DNA of 45,610 bases, taken from a bacterium (GTDB lineage: Bacteria > CSSED10-310 > JAFGSJ01). The notes under the pieces are model-generated. The model had not been told where the DNA came from, searched no databases, and was given only the letters and a program-made list of their open reading frames with translations. A program made the position numbers and the translations under genes. The stretch covers positions 1 through 45,610 of the forward strand of contig JAFGSJ010000096.1 of NCBI GenBank assembly GCA_016934675.1. Direction: 5' to 3'. Positions 33,767 to 43,523 of this stretch are shown piece after piece; the stretch's first letter is position 1, and every line of letters begins with the position of its first letter.

Positions 33767-35266
33767 TCACAGTATCCGCTCGAGACCACGTTCGATGGCC
33801 CGAAAAGAATTATCGGTCAGGACGATACAGGTTGAGCCGGTGGGAAGGAGGGTCATTTCGGCAGGGTCGCCCGTCAGGAGGTACAGGGTTTGCTGAGGGT
33901 GTCGAGCCGAAAACGAGGGGCCGGTTGCCTCCTGCCAGCCATGTCCGATCATGAGAGTCAGAGATGAAGTGTGGTCACGCTCCTCAAGAAAAGCAAACGA
34001 AACGGCTTGCTGGCCGCTACTCGAAACGATGAGGCTTTCCGCACAGAATTGTTCGGTACATTTCTTAAGGAAAGCATTTTCATGCTCGTCCAAGGGACGG
34101 TTCAGTCGGACCACGACCAGGACCCGGTCATAAAACGAACGGGTGAGCGGTAGTAAACCGGATTGGTCCCTGACAATCCGGAAATTCGCATCGAAAACCG
34201 CATCGATAGTGCGGGCCAAGCGGGCTTTCTGCTTGTAATGCAAACGCTTCGGGGCGACATTGATCAGTGTCTTCAGGCGGGTCAGTCTTGCACACGCTTG
34301 TTCCAGGCGTTCGGGTGACAATAGTCCTTGGGTTAAGGCGTGCTCGAGCAGGTTGATGGTTCGGACCTGTTCGCGAAAATCATGACAGATCAGAAGGAGA
34401 TCGCAACCCGCTCCGAGGGCCATCAAAGCGGCTTCGGACGGGGACCACCGTGCGCTGACCGCTTTCATTTCAAGATCGTCACTGACACAGACGCCGTCAA
34501 AGCCATGTTCGTCTCGGAGCAGATCGGTGATCAATTCGGGTGATAAGGAGGCGGGCAGGTCGGCGCCCGGAGCCAGGGCAGGAAACGTAGCATGACTGGC
34601 CATGATCATGGGCACATTCTCGCGGACCAATGCCCGGAATGGACGCAGATCAGCAGCTTCTAATGCCGCCTTGTTTCTCTTGACAACACCGAAGTTCAGA
34701 TGCGTATCGACCAAACATTGCCCCAGACCGGGATAATGCTTGATACAGGGGATGATACCGTTATCCAGACAGCCCCGGATAAAAGCCCGGGCCAATGTTA
34801 CCACCATCTGGGGGTCTGCACTGTACGAACGGGTCAGGAGCTGTCGATTGTGCGGATAATATAAATCTACAACCGGGGCAAAATTGAGATCGATCCCCCA
34901 CGATTTCAACCTGCTGGCCATATAGGCGGCCAGGTCATAGACCAGACCGGGATCAGCTATTGTGCCCAGACTCAGGGCACTCGGCAGCGGCAGAAGCATT
35001 TTTTCAGCCCGATTGACCAGGCCCCCTTCCTGATCGAGAGCGATCAAAAAAGGTTGCTCCGAGTCCGATCGTTTACCCAATTGATGCAATTTCTCGCATA
35101 GCCGACAGAGCTGGTCTTCATCAGATAGATTGCGTCTGAACAGAATCACGCCCGCCGGTTTTGCCCAGAGGATGAATTCTTCATACTCCGGGGTCAACTC
35201 GTAGCCCGTGAAGCCTACCATGACCGTAGAGGCTACCCGACCGGATTGAGACCGCTCTTCATTCAT
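33767..35266 (-). CDS. glycoside hydrolase family 3, beta-N-acetylhexosaminidase (NagZ-like)
   Basis: A 499-aa protein. The (beta/alpha)8 domain carries the conserved run PFLIALDQEGG (about residues 72-82), IKHYPGLG (about 174-181), the Asp-x-His dyad VDTHLN (about 185-190) and the nucleophile region GVCVSDDLEMKA (about 259-270). NagZ removes N-acetylglucosamine from muropeptides in wall recycling. At about 499 residues it is longer than classical NagZ (about 340) because of a C-terminal GH3-C-like domain (about 370-499). The usual KHFPGHGDT has LGQCLVDTH here, so one of the two Gly-His positions differs, but the catalytic D-x-H is kept. No signal peptide, so cytoplasmic. A TTGTCA-17 nt-TAGTAT promoter-like pair lies upstream (35390-35418). 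Confidence 0.85.
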   Translation of the reverse strand: MNEERSQSGRVASTVMVGFTGYELTPEYEEFILWAKPAGVILFRRNLSDEDQLCRLCEKLHQLGKRSDSEQPFLIALDQEGGLVNRAEKMLLPLPSALSLGTIADPGLVYDLAAYMASRLKSWGIDLNFAPVVDLYYPHNRQLLTRSYSADPQMVVTLARAFIRGCLDNGIIPCIKHYPGLGQCLVDTHLNFGVVKRNKAALEAADLRPFRALVRENVPMIMASHATFPALAPGADLPASLSPELITDLLRDEHGFDGVCVSDDLEMKAVSARWSPSEAALMALGAGCDLLLICHDFREQVRTINLLEHALTQGLLSPERLEQACARLTRLKTLINVAPKRLHYKQKARLARTIDAVFDANFRIVRDQSGLLPLTRSFYDRVLVVVRLNRPLDEHENAFLKKCTEQFCAESLIVSSSGQQAVSFAFLEERDHTSSLTLMIGHGWQEATGPSFSARHPQQTLYLLTGDPAEMTLLPTGSTCIVLTDNSFRAIERGLERIL

Positions 35267-35389
35267 GTGAAAACCCTTTCTGCACCCGGTCCTGATGAAT
35301 ACTTCAGGAGATAATTGCCGTCACCTGTCCCGGTCGTATGAATGCACCGCACCGGACCATCTCTTCCTATTGATATTTCATTGTTCAGT

Positions 35390-35418
35390 ATACTATATAT
35401 TTCACGTTATTGTGACAA
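35390..35418 (-). promoter_or_regulatory. possible sigma70-type promoter for the NagZ-like gene
   Basis: Read on the minus strand: TTGTCA (35418-35413), 17-nt spacer, TAGTAT (35395-35390). It lies in the AT-rich divergent intergenic region, about 125 nt before the start codon. It matches the -35 consensus at five of six positions and the -10 at four of six. It is suggested by sequence only. Confidence 0.35.
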
Positions 35419-35527
35419 TTTTTTAGTTATCAGCACGGTCCATGGAGCACGGTTCGCGGAATGAAGCCGGGGACTCGATCATGGTAAACCATTTTACGAG
35501 ATAAAGATAAGGGATTTTTTCATACGT

Positions 35528-36922
35528 ATGAAGGGGAAAAAAACACTCGATTTGGACGCTGAAATAAAGCGTTACCGGATGAGGGCCCACGCTTCAAAAG
35601 AGTGCTACAGCAGGGCCTGTCAGGTCCTGCCTGGAGGGGTTTCCCACCAGATTCGGGCCTATCCGCCTTTTCCTGTATTGGTGACGAGCAGTGATGGTCC
35701 GCGTTTTTGGGACATGGACGGGAACAGCTATCTTGATTACTGGATGGGACACTATGCCCTGATCATGGGGCACCAACCCGAGGTCGTGGTCCGGCAATTA
35801 CAGGCGCAATTGGACAGGGGGATCATGTGGGGTTCCATACACCCCCAGGAAGTGGAACTGGCCGAGAAACTATGTCGCTTTGTTCCCTCGGCTGAAAAGG
35901 TCCGTTTCTGTACGACGGGCACTGAAGCGACCATGTTTGCCATCCGTCTGGCCCGCGGGTATACCGGAAAGAGTCTGGTCTTCAAGATGGAAGGGGGCTG
36001 GCATGGTCCGAGTTCTGAATTACTTCATGGCGTCACCGGTCAATTTGAACGTTCCGAGTCGCTCGGGATGCCTGATGCTTCGACTGATCTCATTCAAGCG
36101 TTGCCGTTCAACGATCTGGAAGCGACGGCCGCAATCCTCTCCCAGCCGGGCCTGAAAGATCGGCTGGCCGCAATTATTGTCGAGCCCATGCTGGGTTCGA
36201 GCTGGTTTATCCCGGCCCGGCCCGAATACCTGCAACTTCTGAGAGATGCGTGCTCGCGGCTCGAAGCCGTGCTGATCTTTGATGAAATCATCACCGGCTT
36301 CCGCGTGTCCCTGGGAGGGGCCCAGCAGTATTATAACATCACCCCGGACCTGACGACCATGGGTAAGATATTGGGTGCCGGCCTGCCGCTCTCTGCGGTC
36401 TGTGGAAAAAAGGATATTATGGACCGCTGTAATCCGCATACAGCACAACCAAAGTGGGAGCGGGTCAGGATCGGTGGGGGGACTTTTTCGTGTCATCCTC
36501 TAGCCATGGCTGCATCTTTAGCTCTGATCGATTACTTGTCTGATCGGGGTGAGGCGGTCTATGCCGAGCTCGAAGCCAAGGGACAACGCTTCAAAAGCAT
36601 GTTAGCCGATATTTTCGCTCATCGTCATATTCGAGTCGCTCTGACAGGGATCGGTTCGCTGTTTATCCTCCATTTTCTCGATGGGCTCGATCGGGCCCCA
36701 ATCAACCCGCGCGAGGTCTTGAATGCCTGTCATTACTCCTTCAAGGAAAAGATTTTAAAACTACTGCTATTAAACAGAGGGATTTATGTCATGCATGGAG
36801 GGGGTGCTATTTCACTGGCCCATTCTGATCAGGACCTGGATAATACCGCCGCCGTTTTTTCAGAAATAGCCGATCTCATCGATTCAGAACTGCTTTCAAC
36901 AAGCCGACTTGACCTGGATTGA
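35528..36922 (+). CDS. HemL-like class III aminotransferase
   Basis: A 464-aa PLP enzyme. Features: LPGGVSHQIRAYPPFP (about residues 34-49), VRFCTTGTEATMFAIRLARG (about 125-144), the PLP-Asp in LIFDEIITGFR (about 249-259), the Schiff-base Lys in TTMGKILGAGLP (about 276-287, Lys 280) and GTFSCHPLAMAA (about 319-330). This is the layout of glutamate-1-semialdehyde 2,1-aminomutase (HemL) and close class III aminotransferases. Against strict HemL: it is longer than usual (about 430), YHGH is replaced by WHGP, and no other haem gene is nearby. It may be a related aminomutase or aminotransferase of secondary metabolism. The ATG at 35528 has no strong Shine-Dalgarno. It is divergent from the NagZ-like gene and convergent with the solute-binding-OmpA gene. 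Confidence 0.8.
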   Translation: MKGKKTLDLDAEIKRYRMRAHASKECYSRACQVLPGGVSHQIRAYPPFPVLVTSSDGPRFWDMDGNSYLDYWMGHYALIMGHQPEVVVRQLQAQLDRGIMWGSIHPQEVELAEKLCRFVPSAEKVRFCTTGTEATMFAIRLARGYTGKSLVFKMEGGWHGPSSELLHGVTGQFERSESLGMPDASTDLIQALPFNDLEATAAILSQPGLKDRLAAIIVEPMLGSSWFIPARPEYLQLLRDACSRLEAVLIFDEIITGFRVSLGGAQQYYNITPDLTTMGKILGAGLPLSAVCGKKDIMDRCNPHTAQPKWERVRIGGGTFSCHPLAMAASLALIDYLSDRGEAVYAELEAKGQRFKSMLADIFAHRHIRVALTGIGSLFILHFLDGLDRAPINPREVLNACHYSFKEKILKLLLLNRGIYVMHGGGAISLAHSDQDLDNTAAVFSEIADLIDSELLSTSRLDLD

Positions 36923-36975
36923 GCGAAATACCCGTCGTGCGACAGTCCTAACGAAAAAACGATGTGTTTTCCACA

Positions 36976-38553
36976 TTACGAGCTGGTTTTATTCTGATCT
37001 TCGAGGAAAATGAATTCGACCCGTTGCAAACGGAGTTTAAAAGCCCGATATGACTCGTTCGGAGCCATATCGAGTTGTTCCTGAGATCCGACACCCAGAG
37101 CCATGACCCGATCCTGATCGACATCGTGCACACTCAGCAGATACTGCCGGACGGACCGGGCCCGTTCTTCGGAAAGTTGGTGATTGGCTGACTCATCTCC
37201 TCCCGGGGAAGTATGCCCCTTGATCAGAATGCGGAAATGAGGATAATGTCCGATTACTTCAGCGGCCTGGTCGATTTCTTCTTTGCCACTCATGGACAGG
37301 ATCGGCGTGCTGCTTTGAAAAACGATCGGTCTGATTTTCATGGTCCCGACCCGCTTCAAATTGTTCCAACCCGGTTTATCGAGATTAGCGAAATCGTGGT
37401 CAGGTGAGTACGTCTTGCCGGGACCGGGCCGTTCGCTGAACTTGGTATCCAGATCGGTTGACCTCCCTGACAAGAGATTTTCTAGAATCGTTGAATTCAT
37501 GATGGTGTAGGGATTGCCCTGGAGAGGGTCCTGGCTCAAATCGTTATTATCTTTTAAAATATTGACTGTTGATTCAATGGTTGATGCTAGACGTTCTTTT
37601 GCAGGGGAACCGGTCAGACCCAGTCCGAACCAGACCTGGCAATTGTCATTGAAATCGATGAAGGAAATACCCTCGAGCATCTTTCGGGCACCATCCTTGC
37701 TTTCATTCGTATCTTCAGCGGCTTGTTCCACCAGTCGTTCCGGATCCTGTTGATAATAGCTCAGGGACTGAAAATAGGTCTGTAGAAAACGATTGACCAA
37801 GTCAGGCGAATGGTCAATCGTATTGCGATGGGCAATGACAATATCGACAATCAGACCACTCGTTTTTTCAGTGCCCAGTAATGTGTGGCAACCCGGCAAT
37901 TGCAGGGCTTTTGAAACAAAGGGTTCCCAGAGAACAGCGACGGGGACTTTCGATTTCTGTAACATCTCGAATGCCCCCTTGGCGCCATCCGTTTCGATCT
38001 TCCATTGCGTACCGATGTTCAAGTTATGAACGTTGAAATGTGAGGCCACTGCTTTCATCAGAAATTCACTTGGGGAAGCCGGGGTGAGTGCGATCTTGAT
38101 ATCGCTCCGGTTCAGGTCGTTCAGGTCCGTGATCGTCCCATCGGCAACTATGGCGTCGCCACCTTTGGATTCATCGATTATGGCCACAATCACACCGGGA
38201 AAAGGCGGTTTTGTCTGCCAGGCATTCAGAATATACGAGTCGACCGTAGCCACGATGAAATGATATTCGCCGGCTGCAAATTTCTGCATTCGTTCCTGAT
38301 ACTGGGCGTTATCGTCGATCCAGATCGGGTTCGTGCCCTGTTCACGCATACGTTTTTTGAATTCAGGCGAGCGAAAGACAAAATAACCCAACCAACTGTC
38401 ACCGGCCAGAGTTATTTCTTCCTTGATTTTGCCGGCATCCGAGGCCCAGCCCAGGCGACGCTCTTCGATCAGGGGTTCCAGAAAATGCCAGGCTACAATC
38501 AGGGCCGAGGCCAATAATACCAGCAGGAGTATTCCGATCGTCGTTCCTTTCAT
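36976..38553 (-). CDS. solute-binding protein (NitT/TauT-like) fused to OmpA C-terminal domain, second copy
   Basis: A 525-aa protein. A single N-terminal hydrophobic helix (about residues 6-25, LLLVLLASALIVAW) followed by Arg/Glu suggests an inner-membrane anchor rather than a cleaved signal. Residues about 45-330 form a type II solute-binding fold (EITLAGDSWLGYFVF; KFAAGEYHFIVATVDSYIL; LTPASPSEFLMKAVASHFNV). The last about 110 residues are OmpA-like, with IKGHTSPGGDESANHQLSEE and then ARSVRQYL, a peptidoglycan-binding domain. This arrangement ties a ligand-binding domain to the wall. It is the third gene after a paralogue and a VWA protein (gap of 99 bp from the VWA stop). No permease or ATPase of an ABC system is adjacent. 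Ligand unknown. Confidence 0.8.
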   Translation of the reverse strand: MKGTTIGILLLVLLASALIVAWHFLEPLIEERRLGWASDAGKIKEEITLAGDSWLGYFVFRSPEFKKRMREQGTNPIWIDDNAQYQERMQKFAAGEYHFIVATVDSYILNAWQTKPPFPGVIVAIIDESKGGDAIVADGTITDLNDLNRSDIKIALTPASPSEFLMKAVASHFNVHNLNIGTQWKIETDGAKGAFEMLQKSKVPVAVLWEPFVSKALQLPGCHTLLGTEKTSGLIVDIVIAHRNTIDHSPDLVNRFLQTYFQSLSYYQQDPERLVEQAAEDTNESKDGARKMLEGISFIDFNDNCQVWFGLGLTGSPAKERLASTIESTVNILKDNNDLSQDPLQGNPYTIMNSTILENLLSGRSTDLDTKFSERPGPGKTYSPDHDFANLDKPGWNNLKRVGTMKIRPIVFQSSTPILSMSGKEEIDQAAEVIGHYPHFRILIKGHTSPGGDESANHQLSEERARSVRQYLLSVHDVDQDRVMALGVGSQEQLDMAPNESYRAFKLRLQRVEFIFLEDQNKTSS

Positions 38554-38652
38554 ACGTTCATCATCCCTTTACCTGGACGGCCCAAGCCAGCCGTCACTCA
38601 CAACAACTGTTTTCCACACAACGTAACCATAAAAACGAGAGCATCAGTCGAT

Positions 38653-39324
38653 CTACTCCGTGAAAACGCCAAGATCACTGTATTGCTCGGCTTCACCCAG
38701 GACAGCCTGGAGGGCCGAAGCCAATTCATCCGGTGAATTCGCTTCCCGATATTTATGAACTAATCGCTTGAGACTATGTTCACTCTCGAGACAAAAACCT
38801 ATAACCTGAATGATAATACCATGATCCGTGACTCGCTCGACTTGAGCGGGCAAGGCCGCCATATCATCCGCTTCACCATCAGTCACGACGAGTAAGGTAT
38901 ATTCTCCATAACCAAGCTGCAGGTCCTTCTGTTTGTTCAGGACCTGGCACGCATAATCAATCGCCTTACCCAAAGGTGTTTTACCTCCCGCAAAAATACG
39001 TGAGAGTTCCTTCTTGAAACGGGAGCGATCGATTGTGCCCAACGGATACATTTCCCGTGGACCGTGATCATCAAATACATAGAGCCCCAGGTTATACGAG
39101 GAGGGTACGTTTGATAAAAACGTGATTAGGGCATTCTTGGCTATATGTATCTTGTAGTCACCCCCGGCACACTTCTGTTGCCACATACTACCCGATGCAT
39201 CGAAGATAATATACAGATTTTTGGTTAAGCGCAGGTCGACTTCACCGGCCTCGGTAGCCCAGAGAAGATTTCCGACAGACCAGATCAGGACCGTCAGTAT
39301 CAGACATTGCTTTATTCGTTTCAT
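38653..39324 (-). CDS. exported VWA-domain protein
   Basis: A 223-aa protein with signal peptide (MKRIKQCLILTVLIWSVGNL, cleavage near residue 24). The rest is one von Willebrand A domain with a complete MIDAS: DASGSMW (about residues 42-48), the Thr in GGKTPLG (about 111-117) and VTDGEAD (about 143-149). Such domains bind a metal ion and a protein partner. An alternative longer start is rejected; the chosen ATG is 16 nt after the stop of the first solute-binding-OmpA gene, and AAGG is about 10 nt before it. It lies in a tight operon between two solute-binding-OmpA fusions, so it may be their periplasmic partner. Confidence 0.82.
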   Translation of the reverse strand: MKRIKQCLILTVLIWSVGNLLWATEAGEVDLRLTKNLYIIFDASGSMWQQKCAGGDYKIHIAKNALITFLSNVPSSYNLGLYVFDDHGPREMYPLGTIDRSRFKKELSRIFAGGKTPLGKAIDYACQVLNKQKDLQLGYGEYTLLVVTDGEADDMAALPAQVERVTDHGIIIQVIGFCLESEHSLKRLVHKYREANSPDELASALQAVLGEAEQYSDLGVFTE

Positions 39325-39340
39325 GGTGATCACGCCTTGA

Positions 39341-41119
39341 TTAGAAATCAATCGCTTCAAATTCGGAAAGTTCAGCCTCGACCTTGATGATCTGAAAATT
39401 GACCCGCATATTGGCCTGCCATTCTTTTTCGTTTTTCGGTTTGGCATACAGGGGCGTGTCAATACCATAACCGGCAACCGTAAATTGCGATGCATCAAAG
39501 GTGATACCCTTGGCCTTGGCATAAGCCATCAGAGCATCTCTGACCGCAATGGCTCGGGTCAAACTCAGGTTTTTAACAGCCTGTTTCTGCTGCTGGATTT
39601 GGAGTTCAAGCGTTTTAGCCTGTTCCTTCTTGCCCGCCTTTTCAGCCTCGGCCTTATTTTTCATGGTTTTGAGTATGCCCATGGGATCGGAATGACCGAC
39701 GATCTGGACCAAAGCACCACCATAACGACCGGCAATCTCGATCGCCTTTTTGAAATCCTCACCATAAATATTCTCTTCAAATGTATTCTGGTTGGGACCA
39801 AAATTGATCGTGAGCTCGAACAGAATGTCCTCCTCGAGTTGTCCCGTTTTCTGCTTTTCGGCCAGTTTCTGCTCCGCCTTTTTGGTCTCATAACGCGGCG
39901 TGACTGCTACGGCCGTATCCTTCAAGAATGGCTTGAACTCATCATAGTTCCAGGTTGCATCCTTCAATATCTGCTTACGAGTAACATAATTCTCGCGGAC
40001 AAGAAAATCCTGGATGCGTGCGTTCATGCGATTGAAGTTGTTGAGATTGCCCTCATTGGCAAAAAAATCATAATTACCCGGGAAACCGGCAAATTCACAA
40101 TCGGCCAGTAAGCCCTCAGCATCGGCTGTGGCTTGTGGTGAATCAAAAAGAAAGGACCCGGCTTTGGACAACATCTGTTGATAGGGTGCCGGTTTGTTTT
40201 TCATGTGCTTGACCATGTCCTGCAGTTGCTCGACACCCTGCAGATAGCCCAGGGCAAACTGCATAACCTGATTGCGATGCTTTTCGAAATAGTCCTTTCG
40301 CACGGCCCAGACATCGGCGATAACTCTATTTGCCGTCTTGGTCGAAAGCAGTATTTTGGCGCCCTTGACCGAATCCTCGGCACCAGTCCCGACATTCCCG
40401 CCCGAGGTCAGGGCCAGTGCGTCGGGAATGATGCAGCATACCGCATCGATGCTACTATCTTGACGCATGGTGCTGGCCGGATCAACTGCACGACCACCCG
40501 TATCATACGATGGCAGGGTCAGTTCCTTGACCCATTTGATGGTGACGTTATTCCATCCGAGCCCTGCGTCCTTTAAAACGACATCGAGATAATCAAGATG
40601 AGGCGAATATTGCTGCAAACAAATGGTCTTCCCCTTTAAATCCCGTGGCCGTTTTATGTTTCCCTTGGTGACCAACGTGTCCCCGCCGTTACTCCAGGTC
40701 AACTGTAAAAAGACAATCGGCTGTGTCTTCGGATCATTGCCGCAGATTTCGGAGGCGATATTGATCATACCCAGCGTTCCCCGTAAAAAAGGTGTTTTGC
40801 CGGATAGATAATCCTCGACCTGTTGTACAAAATCATCTTGCCGATACAATTCAATGGACAACCCCCGCTGATCGAATATCGAACCTTGTGCAGTCGTGCT
40901 GCCCCCATTAGCCAGAATAGCAGCGATCTCGCCTCCCCAGGTGATGCAAGGGATTTTTAGCGGTGTCGTTTCTTTTACCGAGGATACCCCGGCTTTAATT
41001 TTCTTGGTAAACGGCTTGGTCGGGCTCATATATTCCGGTGCCGCCGATGCACTCCCTATCCAGAGCAACCATACCCCAAAAGCGGCATAGAGCACATCTC
41101 GTATCAGTCGTTTCATCAT
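39341..41119 (-). CDS. solute-binding protein (NitT/TauT-like) fused to OmpA C-terminal domain, first copy
   Basis: A 592-aa exported protein. A cleavable signal peptide opens it (VLYAAFGVWLLWIGSASAAP, cleavage near residue 28). Residues about 40-370 are a type II solute-binding fold of the NitT/TauT group (IPCITWGGEIAAILANGG, LKGKTICLQQYSPHLDYLD). Residues about 400-592 hold an OmpA-like domain (LTINFGPNQNTFEENIYG; VQIVGHSDP; VAGYGIDTPLY) that is interrupted by a charged coiled-coil insert (about 485-520, KAEAEKAGKKEQAKTLELQI). The OmpA fold should bind peptidoglycan. Start at 41119 is set by AAGGAGG 7 nt upstream. It is followed 16 nt later by the VWA gene. No transport components are near, so sensing or wall-linked scaffolding is as likely as uptake. 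Confidence 0.82.
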   Translation of the reverse strand: MMKRLIRDVLYAAFGVWLLWIGSASAAPEYMSPTKPFTKKIKAGVSSVKETTPLKIPCITWGGEIAAILANGGSTTAQGSIFDQRGLSIELYRQDDFVQQVEDYLSGKTPFLRGTLGMINIASEICGNDPKTQPIVFLQLTWSNGGDTLVTKGNIKRPRDLKGKTICLQQYSPHLDYLDVVLKDAGLGWNNVTIKWVKELTLPSYDTGGRAVDPASTMRQDSSIDAVCCIIPDALALTSGGNVGTGAEDSVKGAKILLSTKTANRVIADVWAVRKDYFEKHRNQVMQFALGYLQGVEQLQDMVKHMKNKPAPYQQMLSKAGSFLFDSPQATADAEGLLADCEFAGFPGNYDFFANEGNLNNFNRMNARIQDFLVRENYVTRKQILKDATWNYDEFKPFLKDTAVAVTPRYETKKAEQKLAEKQKTGQLEEDILFELTINFGPNQNTFEENIYGEDFKKAIEIAGRYGGALVQIVGHSDPMGILKTMKNKAEAEKAGKKEQAKTLELQIQQQKQAVKNLSLTRAIAVRDALMAYAKAKGITFDASQFTVAGYGIDTPLYAKPKNEKEWQANMRVNFQIIKVEAELSEFEAIDF

Positions 41120-41225
41120 CAGGTTTCCTCCTTGTGATTTGATTAACTCGCAACAGGCATTGTAAATGTTTTTCCTGATTCTGTCAATTGATGTTTCCCC
41201 AGCGGGTTTTTTTCCGGTTCCGGCT

Positions 41226-43394
41226 TTATTCGCTTTTATGTGGAAAAGACCAGGAAAAAGAATGAAGAGGAGGTTGACCTTTTTGGACCCGAAGGATTGA
41301 AATATCGTCCTCGGTCGAAAAATCAGCGGCTGTTTTGAGGCCTTCGAGCGAATCCGTAATGATATAATAATCAATCCGGTCCGCTTCGCTGATTTTCAGG
41401 GCAATACCCTGTTCAAATGGAACAGGTTGATCGTTAACAGCCAGGGGGAGCTTTTCGACGGTCAACAAACGGGCTTGTGGGCCGCGAGCGGGAGCCAGGA
41501 CCGTATAAAAAGCGGTTTGGTCCCGACCGGTCTGTTCAAAAAGGACCACAGGTGCGGGCAGGAGAATATTGTAATCGGGGCTGTACCAACCCTGGATCGG
41601 TGCATCTTCAGCGGACACGATCTCGGTCATAAGCCCATTTTCATGGCCGATGGGAATAATCCTGAGAGAAACGGACGGCGTAAAAGCCAGGCATTCTCCT
41701 GAATACGGATTAAGATGGGCCGCGATCAGGGCCGGATCAAGATGAAACAGCTGGGTGAAAACAGCGTGTACAGGCGCAGTAATAAAATCAGCGATTATTA
41801 CAAGCATGGGTCTGACATGGAAAATATAACGGCGATGGCGAACACAATCATAGACAATGCTCTCATCGTTCCCATACGGACCTGTGTATTCGGCAGTCGC
41901 CAAATCGACATTGGGTCCAAACACTGTTTGAAAATCCGCCTGTCGGTGCTCGAGATCAGACGGTTCAAGGCGATTGTAACGTCGAGCTTGACCGTAACCG
42001 TTGATCAGGACCAGATTATGGGCCGCAGATGAGAGAAAGTAAGAGCGGAATGGGTCTTTCTGATCGTAAGTCAAGGTGCCCGGGTCCACAATCAAGGGTG
42101 CCCCGAAGGCATAAAGTTCAAAATTGAGATAGTCCTCATGACCGTGATATCCTCCCAGGGGACCGTGATCAAAAAACAGATAGAGGGCATTGGGCACAAA
42201 ACCCGACCGAAGTATGGTAAAACCGCCGTAGGGAAAGGTCTGCGAATAAGAGAATGCCTGCTGCGTTGTGGTCTCTGCATTTGCCGCCATACGAAAGAAA
42301 GGTTCATCATAGCGCTCAGCCGCCTGGTTGAGTAAAATGCGAATGTCGCGTTGAACGCCGTCATTGATCATCGGGGGGAAGCCATCCGGCCTGACAGCAT
42401 ACGCCAGAAAGCGATACATACCTTGTAGTATCGTATTCAACTGTTTCGAGACTTTTTCTGCTCCAGCCAAATCGGCCAGTTTCAGTGATTTTTCGAGGAC
42501 ATCGATTACGGTCCATTGATAGTGGGTCGAGCATTCATAATGAACACCATCCGGAAATACCTGATGATGGGCCTCCTTTTCCAGCCGTTCAAAGGCGACC
42601 TTACTCCAGGCCTGTGCTTCCCTGAATTCCGGGAAGTAAGCCACAACCGAGGCTAAGCCGTTTGCCTCCATCAGCAGGTGATTTTTCGAGGTCGACCAGT
42701 TATTCAGGAAGCGGGCGTGGTCGTAAATCGAGTTAAGTATCTCCCATTTGACCTGCCAGGAGACATGTTCGGAATCTTTCAGCAGAGACAATGCATTGAT
42801 CCAGTTTTCGGACATACGGAGACCGACATCGATCAATCGCCAGGTCGGACTGGCCTCATTCATCTCCGTTAAGGGCGGATTCCTGGTAATCCAATCATGG
42901 GCCAACTCCTGAAAAAGGCGGGCATATTTTTCTTGACCCGTGAGAACATAAGCCCTGGCCAGAGTTTTCCATTCATAATGGCGATTGAAGGCCCAGATCC
43001 ATTCCTGATTCGTTGATGGGTTTTTGCACCAGTCAATCGGAGGGGTGAGTTGGAAGGTTTCATTGAGTTGTGAAAAGCGATAATCGAGAATCTGATCTGC
43101 TTCATTCAGGACCAGTTCAGGTTCGACAAAGCCCAACCTGATCGATTCGGGGGTCACCGGCCAGGGCGTCTGTCGTTTTTCATAATAGGCCACGATAAGC
43201 CGCTGTGCGCTTTCGAGATTGCCCTGTTCAAGGCAAACCCGGACTTTTTCAAAACCCGGTCGAGTCAAATCCCAGCGTTGTATCTGCTCGATTCTGGGAT
43301 CATCAGGGGTGCAACTGCAAAAAACAACAGCGTAAATGAAAGATACCAGAAGCTTTGCTTTTAATGTTACTCTGATTCTTCGTTTAGCGTTCAT
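41226..43394 (-). CDS. heparinase II/III-family lipoprotein (polysaccharide lyase)
   Basis: A 722-aa protein. The N-terminus MNAKRRIRVTLKAKLLVSFI then YAVVFCSC forms a signal with a lipobox-like FCSC, so it is probably a membrane-anchored lipoprotein. An alpha-helical toroid (about residues 60-360, with the STSKNHLLMEANGLASVV block) is followed by the beta-sheet heparinase II/III domain with HGHEDYLNFELYAFGAPLIV then DPGT (about 413-436), the region holding the catalytic Tyr/His. The family cleaves uronate-containing polysaccharides (heparin, alginate, or other acidic polymers) by beta-elimination. Start chosen at 43394; a GTG at 43439 in frame is an alternative. It sits 106 bp upstream of the solute-binding-OmpA gene and 129 bp downstream of the transglutaminase-like gene, on the same strand. 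Confidence 0.85.
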   Translation of the reverse strand: MNAKRRIRVTLKAKLLVSFIYAVVFCSCTPDDPRIEQIQRWDLTRPGFEKVRVCLEQGNLESAQRLIVAYYEKRQTPWPVTPESIRLGFVEPELVLNEADQILDYRFSQLNETFQLTPPIDWCKNPSTNQEWIWAFNRHYEWKTLARAYVLTGQEKYARLFQELAHDWITRNPPLTEMNEASPTWRLIDVGLRMSENWINALSLLKDSEHVSWQVKWEILNSIYDHARFLNNWSTSKNHLLMEANGLASVVAYFPEFREAQAWSKVAFERLEKEAHHQVFPDGVHYECSTHYQWTVIDVLEKSLKLADLAGAEKVSKQLNTILQGMYRFLAYAVRPDGFPPMINDGVQRDIRILLNQAAERYDEPFFRMAANAETTTQQAFSYSQTFPYGGFTILRSGFVPNALYLFFDHGPLGGYHGHEDYLNFELYAFGAPLIVDPGTLTYDQKDPFRSYFLSSAAHNLVLINGYGQARRYNRLEPSDLEHRQADFQTVFGPNVDLATAEYTGPYGNDESIVYDCVRHRRYIFHVRPMLVIIADFITAPVHAVFTQLFHLDPALIAAHLNPYSGECLAFTPSVSLRIIPIGHENGLMTEIVSAEDAPIQGWYSPDYNILLPAPVVLFEQTGRDQTAFYTVLAPARGPQARLLTVEKLPLAVNDQPVPFEQGIALKISEADRIDYYIITDSLEGLKTAADFSTEDDISILRVQKGQPPLHSFSWSFPHKSE

Positions 43395-43523
43395 TGTAAT
43401 CGATATTTCACGCGGAGCACGTATTATCGGGAGAATCACCGGACCAAGGCACTCAAGAAAACGTTCTTTCAGTTAATCATGTATAGCTTTTTTCATCCGG
43501 TTCAACCTTCAGACCAGCTACGA

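Noticed and set aside
36962..36976. Hairpin ATGTG-loop-CACAT between HemL-like and SBP-OmpA genes as a terminator
   Set aside because: Only 5 bp, AT-poor support, no T-run on either strand.
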